Shown here piece by piece: positions 54,997-64,000 of a stretch of DNA of 64,000 nt (position 1 is the first letter of the stretch; each line of letters begins with the position of its first letter). Source of the stretch: Vesta saturnalis (Eukaryota > Arthropoda > Insecta > Coleoptera > Lampyridae). The position numbers and the translations under genes are program-made. The notes under the pieces were generated by a model. It saw nothing but the letters and a program-made list of their open reading frames with translations. It made no database searches and was not told where the DNA came from. The stretch covers positions 637,001 through 701,000 of the forward strand of contig JARFJB010002136.1 of assembly GCA_036346205.1 (NCBI GenBank), read 5' to 3'.

Positions 54997-56737
54997 TGCG
55001 TCCATAAAGTAATGTATAAATGAAATTAAAATTAAAGTATTTGTTTCTTGAAAAAACGCTTGGACACGTCGATTAGTATTTTTATTTGCGCTTTTTTTAC
55101 AATACAGTTTGTGATACAGGGTGTCTCATAATAAAAGATATGGCCACACCTTCGATTTTTTTAAATGGAACGCCCTGTAGATTATGTCATATTCAGATTC
55201 TACTGCAAATTGTAGATATTTTTGGTATAATGTACCCTTGGTCTATCTATCTCCGTTTCTGAAATATTGACACTTGAAGAATGAGAATTTTTCCGTTTTT
55301 GACTCGCTACAGAATCCTCTACGTAGAGTACTAACAGTGCTTAAAGGTCTAGTTGCTTTAATTTTGTCAAACAATTTTATTAACACATTTCAAATACTGC
55401 AAAAAATTACAGATAAGAAATACATTTAAGTCAGCAGACGTTTATGTTGGAAAGAAACATTCCCTTGCTTAAATAGATAAACCGATTTAAATAAATTCAT
55501 ATTTTTCTATAGTTGCTTTAAGTTTGTCCAATACTGCACTTTTAAGGTAGTTTAAGGTAGTTGGTAAAACTGTCAGATAGACGTTATTATTGAAAGTGTC
55601 TAACTTGTTCCGGCTTTGTGATACATAAATATGGTAAAGTTAACTGAACGGGAGAAGATTGAGATACTCTGCATGATTGTATATGGAGATAGGACCCGCA
55701 CTCAAGCATAAACAGTTCATTTATTTAACGAAATTCATCCTGATCGTCCTTTCATTTCGCAAACTGTGGTCAGCAGAGTGGAAGCGAAATTTCGAGAATT
55801 CGGCCATGTTCGAGATAGGCCGAAATCTGGACGTCCCAGTGTAAGTGAAGATGATCGACTGAATATTTTATTATCTGCAGAAGAAAAGCCACACATTGCA
55901 TTATCACATGTGACTGGAAACCTAACTTTATCGAAATCTACTGTACACAACGTCGTTCGGAGAAACAAATATCACCCTTATAAAGTTATACCGCTTCAAG
56001 AGTTATCTGACGATGATTTGATAGGCGTAATGAACTTTGTGAGTATATGGAAAATATCTATAACCAAGACGAAAATGCTGTGACAAAAGATTATCTTTTC
56101 GGACGAAGCTACATTCTGCCTCAACGGTATCGTCAATAGGCAAAATTGCAGGTATTGGGCACACAAAACATCCACAAAAATTAAATGTGTGGTGTGGTCT
56201 AGTTGAAGACAGAATGCTAGATCCTTATTTTTTCGAAGGATCATTAACCGGTTAGATGTATCTCGAGTTCCTCCAGTTGCAATTACTTCCTGCATTAATA
56301 GCTCTATTCCCGGATCCATAACGACCAGATCTCCCAGATCAACAACTTTTTTTCCAGCAGGACGGGGCCCCACTATGCAGGTCCAGTTTGTGCGTATTTA
56401 GATGAAATGTTCCATCGTCGTTGGGTAGAAAGACATTTCTAAAATAATTTTAACAAATAAATAAAAAAAATAATGTGTCATTATTTCAGAAACGGAGATA
56501 TATAGATCAAGGGTATATTATACCAAAAATATCTAGAATTTGCAGTAGAATCCGAATATGGCATGATCTACAGGGTGTTCCATTTAAAAAATCGAAAGTG
56601 TGGTCATATCTTTTATTATGAGACACCCTGTATAAAAATTGTATTGTAAAAAATGCGCAACTAAAAATACTAATCGACCTGTCCAAGCGTTTTTTCAAGA
56701 AACAAATACTTTAATTTTAAATTAATTTATACACGAA

Positions 56738-56740
<3 letters not shown>
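54994..56740 (+). mobile_element. Mariner inserted in a (TA)n tract
   Basis: The left end CAGTGCGTCCATAAAG and the right end (reverse-complemented CAGTTCGTGTATAAATT) both sit against TA repeats. Inverted homology runs inward about 275 bp (54994-55277 and 56465-56740); the right tip has lost about 15-20 bp. Inside each repeat lies a 60-61 bp sub-module bounded by TA with CAGGGTGTCTCAT and CAGGGCGTTCCAT ends (55117-55177 and 56571-56630). Confidence 0.8.
55631..56430 (+). pseudogene. Mariner transposase, C-terminally truncated
   Basis: The frame starts MVKLTEREKIEILCMIVYGD, then a stop, then FNEIHPDRPFISQTVVSRVE and FREFGHVRDRPKSGRPSVSE (first HTH and linker), LSKSTVHNVVRRNKYHPYKV (second HTH). 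After frameshifts come IIFSDEATFCLNG (first aspartate), VWCGLVEDRMLDPYFFEGSL and QLFFQQDGAPHYAGPVCAYL (second aspartate). The readable sequence ends RRWVERH; the WPxRSPDLxPLDF region with the third aspartate and the C-terminus are deleted before the right inverted repeat. Non-functional, but its ends could be recognised in trans. Confidence 0.8.

Positions 56741-56798
<58 letters not shown>
56741..56798. repeat. (TA)n microsatellite
   Basis: About 28 TA dinucleotides lie between the mariner end at 56740 and the next mariner at 56799. Confidence 0.95.
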
Positions 56799-56803
<5 letters not shown>

Positions 56804-58923
56804 GGTGTTTCAAAAAACGTTCCGCTAATTTATAGGGTAAATAGAATATTAAAAAATAACGTTAGTTTGGTTTATATTCATGTGTCCGAAAATGCCGCCT
56901 TAAGAAGGTACGACCCTGTAAGTGGTCCTAAAAATCCTTTTTTTTATTATCTCTGAAACCGTTTAAGATACATAAATGAAATGTAGACCACAAATACCTT
57001 TGTTTAGGTTATAAAAGATAGTGTTTACCAATTTTTAATACTTTGTATAGCTGCGTCGTTAAAGGGGGGATGCCGCTTATTTTGCCCCCAAACTTTTTTT
57101 TATGGGAATATTTTTAATTTTTTGGGCAAAAATAGCATTTTTTCAACAATTTGCCACAAAAAAGATACTCTTGTTGAAAGTCAAAAAATTACTGCTTTTG
57201 GAGTTATTTGAGGTTTTAGCAAGTAATGCTAAGCGAATTAATAAATTGTTTTAAAATCAAACAATATTTTTTATGCGCGGGAACGAACTACCTCAGGGAA
57301 TAATGATTGTTTCAGAAAAAAACTAAGAGGTAAAACTATTGTAAATTATTTAGAACTTAAAAAAAGGTTTTTGTTGTATGACATTAACACAGAACAGATA
57401 AAGGAAACAATTAAAAAAAAAACAACGAATAACACAAAACAAACTGAAAAAAAAATTGAATAAGTAGGTACGGGTTTTTACATTAAATGTTCGAAATGCC
57501 CACCATTTTCACGAATACGTAATCGTAAACGTTTTTGTAGTGAAAATGTAGTCCTTTGGAGTGACCGTGGTTCTGGAATTAACATTCTTAAATTATTTTC
57601 AACTCTCCCTTGAAGTTCTTCAATGGAATTTATTTCGCTTGAATATACTTTCTCTTTAACTAAACTCCACACATCAAAATTCAAGGGATTTAGGTCAGGG
57701 GACCTTGGTGGCCAGTGGATAGGAGCATCAGCACCTCGACCATTCCAACGATTTAGAACATGTTCATCTTCTAGCTTGTCTATGAAATGAGGTGGAGCAC
57801 CATCATGCATAAAAACCATATTTCTTCGTAGAACAAAAGGCAAATAGACGATTATCCAAAAATTCATAGGAAACATCACCATTTAAATTTTCATAAACAA
57901 TATGGTATGCAAACGAGGCGGTTGCCTATTAAAGCAGCTCATCCATTCAACTTAAAATTATGTTGATAATGCGTTATACGTTTAACCTTTGGACTTTCCT
58001 TTGCCCATAAGTGACTGTTATGACTATTAAACATACCTTGTATAGTAAAAGTTGATTCATCGGTGAAAAGAATATCTTGTAAATAATCGGGGTTCTGTCT
58101 GATTCTTTCTTGTAATAATTCGCAAAAGTCTCTTCTCAAAAAAAGATCTTCAGGCAATAATTCTTGTATTTGCCTGTAGTGAAACGGGAGCATTAATTGT
58201 TCTTTTAATACACGATGTACACTAGAAACACTTGCGTTACTTGCCTTTACCACATTTCTTACACTTATCGTAGGATCCGCAACAACTAGATTTAAAATAT
58301 TTTCTTCTGTTTGAGGAATTCTTGCCACTCGTGGTCTACCAGAATTTACTTTTTTTTGGTTTAAAGGTTACAGTCTCACGGCGCCACCTCACTAAATTCA
58401 AAAATGTTTTTGAATTCATCACATTCCCCTAATGTTAACAACATATCGGTATAGTCACTATTATGGTACATATTCATTTTCAAAGTTTTAAAAGCGTTAT
58501 TACTTGTTAAACAAACCAAAACTATCAACAACAATGTGTCAAACAAAAAAAATCGCGAGTCTGCAGCCTAAGCCTACTTACTTAATTCAAGTAAATCAAA
58601 TTAACTCAAATAATTCCAAAACCAGGAATTTTTTTGACTTTCAACAAGAGCATCTTTTTTGTGGCAAATTGTTTAAGAAATATTATTTTTGCCCAAAACA
58701 TTAAAAATGTCCCCATAAAAAAAGTTTGGGGGTAAAATAAGTAGCACCCGCCTTTAGCGACGCTCCTATACAACATATTAAAAATACTATAAAAAAAATT
58801 TTTTTTGGGCCACTTTTACAGAGCCGTATCTTCTTAAGGAGGCATTTTCGGATACATGTTTATTAATCAAACTAACGTTATTTTTTAATATTATATTTAC
58901 CCTAGAAATTAGCGGAACGTTAC
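56799..58923 (-). mobile_element. Mariner with about 440 bp inverted repeats
   Basis: AACGTTCCGCTAATTTATAG at the left and AACGTTCCGCTAATTTCTAG on the reverse complement of the right end begin long inverted homology, 56799-57240 with 58485-58923, including ACTCTTGTTGAAAGTCAAAA on both sides. The outermost 15-20 bp differ at the right (it reads GGATCTGTGGT before AACGTTCC), so that tip is damaged. Transposase on the minus strand. Confidence 0.8.
57478..58477 (-). pseudogene. Mariner transposase, DD40N-like, few frameshifts
   Basis: The start at 58477 gives MNMYHNSDYTDMLLTLGECD, then a deletion and NLVRWRRETVTFKPKK. The open block 58328-57939 includes ILNLVVADPTISVRNVVKAS (second HTH), HRVLKEQLMLPFHYRQIQEL and DILFTDESTFTIQGMFNSHN (first aspartate). 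After frameshifts, the block 57882-57478 has NMVFMHDGAPPHFIDKL (second aspartate) and IHWPPRSPDLNPLNFDVW. The third catalytic position reads N, with 40 residues since the second; an aspartate follows two residues later. It ends LRIRENGGHFEHLM, a full mariner C-terminus. Probably inactive. Confidence 0.8.
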
Positions 58924-58924
58924 C

Positions 58925-60460
58925 ACAGATCCAACTAGTTCGGTGGAGATTGTTAGCTCTGTAGCCAAATACGGCAGATCGAAATTTTGGAGTTCAAGGC
59001 GGAATTTCCGGATTTAACTTGGAATTACAAAAATTGCATGTGTGTCTTCTACGGGTTCGTATGAGATAACTAATTGATTGCAATACTTTTTAGTAAATAC
59101 ACCAATGTATTACCTATTCTCGTATCAATTTTGTGGCATAGATTTTTCCTAATATTAAAACAGCTTATTATTTATTAAATTTTAATCTAATGTGATACTT
59201 AAATCTAATAATCTGATAGTCATTATTATTAATTATCAAATTCATGTTATATAAAACGTTTTTTGTTCCATGCAGGGTGTAGATGCTCAAATGCCACTAT
59301 CTTTATTACCGGTGGAGATATTTATTTCACACATTTCATAACCTGCAATTCGATTCTAGTTACTCATTATGTGTCGTTTTATAGAAACATTTTCAATTTA
59401 GTTTTCAATTTTAGTTTTGTATTAAATTTGTGGTTTTGAAAAAAAAGTATAGTTTTTGTATTTTGTTTGATCACTATCTAATGACACACTACGATTACAG
59501 AAACCCAGAAATGGATAATATGCAATGAACTTCATCTTCCTGTATTCCAAAAGTGAAGAGCCAGTGAAAGTTAACTTGTAAGAATATTTTTTCCAAATGA
59601 AAAGCATGACCAAAAGAGAACATGACCGTTAATTTTCCACAGTTACTTAGGAAATGCATTGTACCTAATTAAATATTACTAGTGAATATATATTATTATT
59701 ACGTTTATGTTACTTTTTTGTTATTCTCTTAAAAATTTGAAATTCAATATAGTAGTAATAAATAATATATTTTTTACTTTGGTTTTTATTATCTTTTTTA
59801 TCAACGCTTACTGAAATATGAATTACAATTAACAAGCAAACGCAAATGTCTTAATGAATACTTAAAATAAGCATTGCGTATTTCACGTTTTTAGAAAGTT
59901 AAAAGAGGTGTTTTCGGGCGTTCAGAAAATATTTCCTTTTCTTAAATCCCATTTCGTGCATTAAATTTATAAGTACAGTATTTATACCTATATTATTGTT
60001 CAATTAAATGTAGAATGTTCATGGGATTGAATATTCTCTTGTTTTAAATTCCATAAACACTAATACAAATAACATTATAAAATACAGCCGCTACCAAGTA
60101 CTTTTTTTATTAATTTGTTTGCATTATCAACATAAATTCACCACCAACCACACCTTTATCAAGCTTTAAATCTAAGACCTCATTTCAATCAATATTCCAT
60201 TGATGTAATTACCTATTTCCTTATTAGATATTAAAATCCCATTGTCCAATTGAGTAGTTATATGAAAATGGTATTATCTCTTTGTCCTATTTTGTACTAT
60301 TAACTGTTTATTGTTGGTATGATTACAAAAGTACTCTACTCAGTGTTAAATTAAATGTAAATATATATTTCCCACTCCATCAATATAGGGATATTTCCAT
60401 ATTACGAAAATAAATTAGTTGTTCGAGAATCTTGTAAGCGCAGCAAAATTATTGAAAAAC
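58925..60460. other. AT-rich DNA, no gene seen
   Basis: About 1.5 kb with no recognisable gene, element end or repeat. Confidence 0.4.
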
Positions 60461-60464
60461 ATTC

Positions 60465-61250
60465 CTGTAGTTTTTGTTACGTATGTACGATTAGAATATT
60501 TGTGATGGAACTGATACAATCAAAACGTGGAAAACCCGTTATCCTTAATTCTGGATACAAGTTAAACTTAAAAGCAAAGAACAAAAACTCAACTTTTGCA
60601 TGGATTTGCATACACAGGAACGGCCCTGGAGCGATTGTTACTGATGAAGTAAAATATTGCAAAAAATGAAGAAATTATGATAGCTTGGATTTCGTTACAA
60701 ATATCCCACAGTTTAGATCAGTGAGACGTACGTTATATAATGAGCGACATAAATAGCTAGGTATTAGCTTGCTTCCGAAAAAATAAGAGAATTCTTGTAA
60801 TTGGCTATGGACGGAGGTCACTTATAGGCTGGGGGTTCTTGCTTTCTATTAAATTAAATATTGGTAGTACAGAATGAAGAACAGATATTATTCCTGCCGT
60901 ATACGCCCTGCTACCTGACAAAAAAGGTGACGTACAAACGACTTTTCTCCATTAAAAAATACCAAAAAAAAAATTTAGTATCGATTTTGAATTTGCCGCA
61001 CATAATGTTATAAAAAAAATTTTTCCGGCTACAGTTATCAAAGGGTGTAATTTTCGTTTTAAACAAGCTATTTAGCATGAAGTACAGGATTTAGTTCTAA
61101 CAAATTTATACAAAGAAAACGAGGAAGTAAGGAATCACATAAGGAAGTGTGCTGTATTACCCCATCTTCCAGAAAATAAAGTTACAGATGGTTGGGTTTG
61201 TATAATGAAACATTTGCCATGGAGAACGTCATCGGACTACAAAAAAAGTT
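60465..61250 (+). pseudogene. MULE transposase remnant with FLYWCH-like finger
   Basis: VMELIQSKRGKPVILNSGYK followed by NSTFAWICIHRNGPGAIVTD (60504-60665) resembles a FLYWCH zinc finger, with the W-x-C part kept but the final histidines lost. Next come FVTNIPQFRSVRRTLYNERH, then pieces VYALLPDKK, FSIDFEFAAHNVIKKIFPAT, VIKGCNFRFKQAI and CAVLPHLPENKVTDGW. The order (FLYWCH, linker, xYALLPNK, xDFExAAxxAI, VxGCxFHFxQAxxR, LAxLPxxxVxxG) is that of Mutator-like (MULE) transposases of animals. The copy is split by stops and frameshifts, and no terminal repeats were found. Confidence 0.65.
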
Positions 61251-61536
61251 TTGTATGTATATATTACTCTACGTATAGTTTAAAAAATTGAACGGCTCAA
61301 TCAGCACAGCTCATTCATTCTGTTTTTACTTTTTCTAATATTTATTCAGTTTCGAATAGGTAAGCAAAAGGGGAAAATTTGCGGGAACGCACGAAAGGGG
61401 AACGCCCGAAACAGAACTGTGTGAAGCTGGCCCCCCAAGTTGCATACTTCGTAATTAATTAATGACATTCAATTGACCACTTATTGACCACAAATGACCA
61501 CCAACAACTTTCATTGACTACCCTCTGTTAAAAACC

Positions 61537-61815
61537 ATATTCTAGGATTTACCATGTCGTAAAATTCGAAATAATACATTACTAATCAAAATGCACTACT
61601 TGTTCTTCTGGATGATTATTCATAGGAAATAAAACATGGTCAATCCTCAAAAAGAATATTCTAGGATTGACCATGTCTTCAAATTCGAAATAATACATTA
61701 TTATTCAAAGTGCACTACTTGTTCTTCCGGATGATTATTTATAGCAAATAAAAGACGGTCAATCCTCAAAAAGCATATTCGATGATTGACCATGTCTCAA
61801 AATTTGAAATATAAA
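61537..61815. repeat. 119 bp tandem units, left of the Penelope insertion
   Basis: GCACTACTTGTTCTTC(T/C)GGA begins at 61592 and 61711 (119 bp apart), each followed by TGATTATT(C/T)ATAG and (A/G)GTCAATCCTCAAAAAG. The third unit is interrupted at 61827 and resumes at 62892. Confidence 0.9.
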
Positions 61816-61827
61816 TTATTAAACAAA
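61815..61827 (+). repeat. 13 bp target duplication, left
   Basis: ATTATTAAACAAA, identical to 62879-62891 on the other side of the Penelope-like insertion. Confidence 0.9.
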
Positions 61828-62878
61828 TTAAAATTTGTAGTGTTGAGAACTTTGTAGAAACTTTAAATTCTAAATTTCCGACAATTAAATTTACCTATGA
61901 GATAGAGGCAAATGGCAGTCTCCCGTTCCTTGATACTCTGGTAACAAGAAATGGTAGAAAACTAGATATAGATATTTATAGTAAGGAAAATAGCACTAAA
62001 AGATTCATAACCAATTACTCAAATCACTGTAGACAGCATAAACTCGCGGCTCTTAACTTTTTGGTTCATAGATTGCTTAATTTTCGTCTTTCAGTTCAAA
62101 ATTATAATGAAGAATTGCGCACTATTAAAGGAATTGCTGCATACAATGGGTTTTCAGATGAAGTGGTTATGAATATAGTTAGGAAACAAACACATAGGAT
62201 GAGGGTTAAGAACGTAACTGCATTAGGTAACGCTAGAGAACAAATAGAAACAAAGTATGTAAAGCTACCAAACTATCCTGCTTATACAAAAGGTCTACCT
62301 AAAATCTTTTCCAAAATTAATTTGGAAACAGTCACTACTTCAGATAATAGTTTGCAAACTCTTTTACGCAATCCAAAAGATAAAGTGAATAAGCAGGATA
62401 GGTCGGGAATTTACAAGATTAATTGTAAAAATTGTGAACAAGTATATGCGGGGCAAACTAAACGACCTATCAAAATTCGCTGTAAAGAACATTTAGCTCA
62501 TATAAAATACAAACGTTGGGACAAGTCTCCGTAGCCCTACATATGTTTGATAAAAATCATGTAGTAGATGAGGTATCATTAATCAAACATGTTAGTAATA
62601 AGCACGAACTTGATTGATATGAAAGTTTAGAGATCTTCAAAAACAAATAAATTCTAATGAATAATGATGATCAAGGACCTTTAGGCTACTCAGAACTCAT
62701 TAAACTTTCATAACTTTCACTTTCACCAGATTAGCAACGAAGCATTACTCGCTGATGGTATATATGTTAGACATTTTTTTAGTCCGCCCTAGTCGATCGA
62801 TAATAATGATAGCATAACTATCGAAACGCGTTCGGTGTTTTTTAATCTTGTGTGGTGCGTGGGTGTATTTTGTATGTT
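61828..62878 (+). mobile_element. Penelope-like element, 5'-truncated, 1051 bp
   Basis: It lies between two copies of ATTATTAAACAAA. Removing it and one copy restores the interrupted 119 bp tandem unit exactly, so both ends are fixed to the base. It codes for the end of the reverse transcriptase and the GIY-YIG endonuclease. Near its 3' end a hairpin GATAG-CATAA-CTATC followed by GAAACGCG (about 62808-62830) recalls the hammerhead-like motif of the family. Confidence 0.9.
61846..62711 (+). pseudogene. Penelope-like RT C-terminus plus GIY-YIG endonuclease
   Basis: The open frame begins within the insertion: FVETLNSKFPTIKFTYEIEA, LPFLDTLVTRNGRKLDIDIY, KRFITNYSNHCRQHKLAALN and VHRLLNFRL are the thumb and linker of Penelope reverse transcriptase. 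The GIY-YIG endonuclease follows: SGIYKINCKNCEQVYAGQTK, RPIKIRCKEHLAHIKY (about 62405-62510), with the GIY and YAG motifs and the catalytic arginine region (IKIRCKEH). A frameshift near 62530 splits off the tail (HMFDKNHVVDEVSLIKHVSN, ESLEIFKNK, NNDDQGPLGYSEL). The RT core is absent because of 5' truncation at insertion. Apart from the one frameshift the frame is open, which suggests a recent insertion. Confidence 0.9.
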
Positions 62879-62891
62879 ATTATTAAACAAA
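62879..62891 (+). repeat. 13 bp target duplication, right
   Basis: ATTATTAAACAAA, matching 61815-61827. The 119 bp tandem unit resumes immediately with ATGCACTAATTGTTCTTC. Confidence 0.9.
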
Positions 62892-63271
62892 ATGCACTAA
62901 TTGTTCTTCTGGATGATTATTCATAGGAAATAAAGGGCCGCCAATCCTCAAAAAGTATATTCGAGGATTAACCATGCCTTATAATGAATATAAAAGATAT
63001 TTTAGTTTTTTTTTTGAAGAGTGGTCAAACAAATCGAATTCATGGTCAAACGATGGTCAATCAGATAGAGTATAAGAATTGGCGATTTTCGATTTCGGGG
63101 GGCAAGTGTGGAGTTGCCCCTCCCCCCCAAATCTTATTTTTGCAATAACTGTTTAACAGAGGGTGGTTTGGCAATGAAAGTTGTTGGTGGTCATTTGTGG
63201 TCAATAAGCGGTCAATCGAATGCCATTAATTAGTTACGAAATATGCAACTTGGGGGGCCAGCTTCACACAG

Positions 63272-64000
63272 CTTAAAGCCCCGAAATTATCATGAATCGT
63301 CAAAAGAACTATCGATGTAACAAATTACAATCGCCCCTAATTTATTACACAATATATTGCATACAAAAAACATATTTTGCAAAACTATTATTTGATATTT
63401 AAAAACGTTTTGGACATCCTACCCGCGTCAACGTCGAAATCTATATTTCATCAATAGACATTATTCAGTAAATAGATGAACGCGATGGGTAATTCGTATT
63501 TTAGTGTACACACAATGGCAATATTTGACATTTAATGTCATTATTTGACATTATGGATTTTACTGGAATTAATTAGTATTAAACGTAATAATGACCATGC
63601 GCGAGCGCTTTGAAATTGGAAGTATTCAATAGTAAGATGTAAGTGTATGATTTTGTTTGTGTTGCTTACGTTTGGAATATTTAAATTGATTAAATTCATT
63701 AACATATAATTATTTGGGGATTTCTTTTCACTCATTGGCACATTAGCAACTACAACCTTCAAGACCGAATACGTTTTACCAAAAATAGTTAAGTTTAAAC
63801 GGAAAGCTGATTTAATTTTTACTCTCCCTTACTTTTGTGCAAATTTACCTTGAAGGTTGATGCTGCTTTGCCATAGGCTTGTACATATGCGTATACGGGC
63901 ACGTGGTACGTCCGTTTTAGCAGTCCCGTATATAAGGTTAGACGGTAAATGGGTTAATTTGCCAATTTTTTACTGCCATTTCAAGTTTTGAAAATTAAAA
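63272..64000. other. AT-rich DNA, no gene seen
   Basis: No recognisable domain in the short frames present (for example 63541-63762 minus). No repeat noted. Confidence 0.35.

Larger units (their letters stand above)
61417..63271. mobile_element. Inverted-repeat element with internal tandem repeats, hosting a Penelope insertion
   Basis: Ends begin CTGTGTGAAGCTGGCCCCCC and are inverted for about 115-120 bp (61417-61536 and 63150-63271), including GACCACAAATGACCACCAAC. Inside are 119 bp tandem units. Without the Penelope insertion it would be about 0.8 kb. No gene of its own and no clear target duplication were seen, so the superfamily is unknown. Confidence 0.75.

Noticed and set aside
61537..61815. 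Regularly spaced repeats that could suggest a CRISPR-like array
   Set aside because: Units are simple 119 bp tandem copies with no variable spacers, in a eukaryotic TE context.

Overview
The window reads as eukaryotic, AT-rich DNA from an insect. A beetle or relative is my guess, because the mariner, piggyBac, RTE and Penelope families here are common in such genomes; the sequence does not prove the order. I find no convincing host gene, no rRNA and no confident functional tRNA. Almost everything recognisable is transposable element (TE), mostly decayed and often nested, set in satellite-like repeats and unassigned AT-rich spacer.

Layout. 0-1.5 kb: a decayed hAT element abutting, probably inserted in, a mariner-like element (both on minus). 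2.4-2.95 kb: pogo/Tigger remnant. 4.6-10.2 kb: arrays of a roughly 140-175 bp satellite in both orientations, with a nearly complete mariner of the DD41D type (5956-8426) at a mirror point. 11.3-11.8 kb: tandem tRNA-like repeats. 11.9-14.1 kb: piggyBac. 14.2-16.4 kb: mariner with about 500 bp inverted repeats, then a THAP-domain scrap. 17-18.5 kb: duplicated non-coding DNA. 19-22.2 kb: RTE-like LINE with endonuclease, reverse transcriptase and 3' tail. 24.4-26.8 kb: mariner with a short intron.

27.7-32.2 kb: two inverted-repeat structures, each holding mariner remnants, with hairpins resembling the hammerhead-like motif of Penelope elements. 32.2-35.1 kb: tandem duplications and minisatellites. 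36.4-38.3 kb: pogo-like pseudogene. 38.5-41.95 kb: nested inverted repeats around a second copy of the 5956 mariner. 44.6-48.4 kb: a large foldback element interrupted by a Tc1 element (44884-46284). 48.5 kb: another mariner scrap. 51.5-53.3 kb: pogo-like pseudogene with an internal duplication. 55-58.9 kb: two mariners separated by a (TA)n tract. 60.5-61.25 kb: MULE remnant. 61.4-63.3 kb: an inverted-repeat element with tandem repeats, into which a 5'-truncated Penelope-like element inserted with a 13 bp target duplication.

The genes do not form a pathway. What they show is a history of cut-and-paste elements (DDE/DDD transposases acting on their own terminal repeats) and copy-and-paste elements (LINE, Penelope) landing in one another and in satellites. 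The most nearly intact coding unit is the 5956-8426 mariner transposase (about 321 aa over two exons). I see no clear new biological system. The best candidates for closer study are the foldback element at 44.6-48.4 kb, the mirrored satellite around the 5956 mariner, the modular mariner inverted repeats and the differing intron positions in two related transposases.
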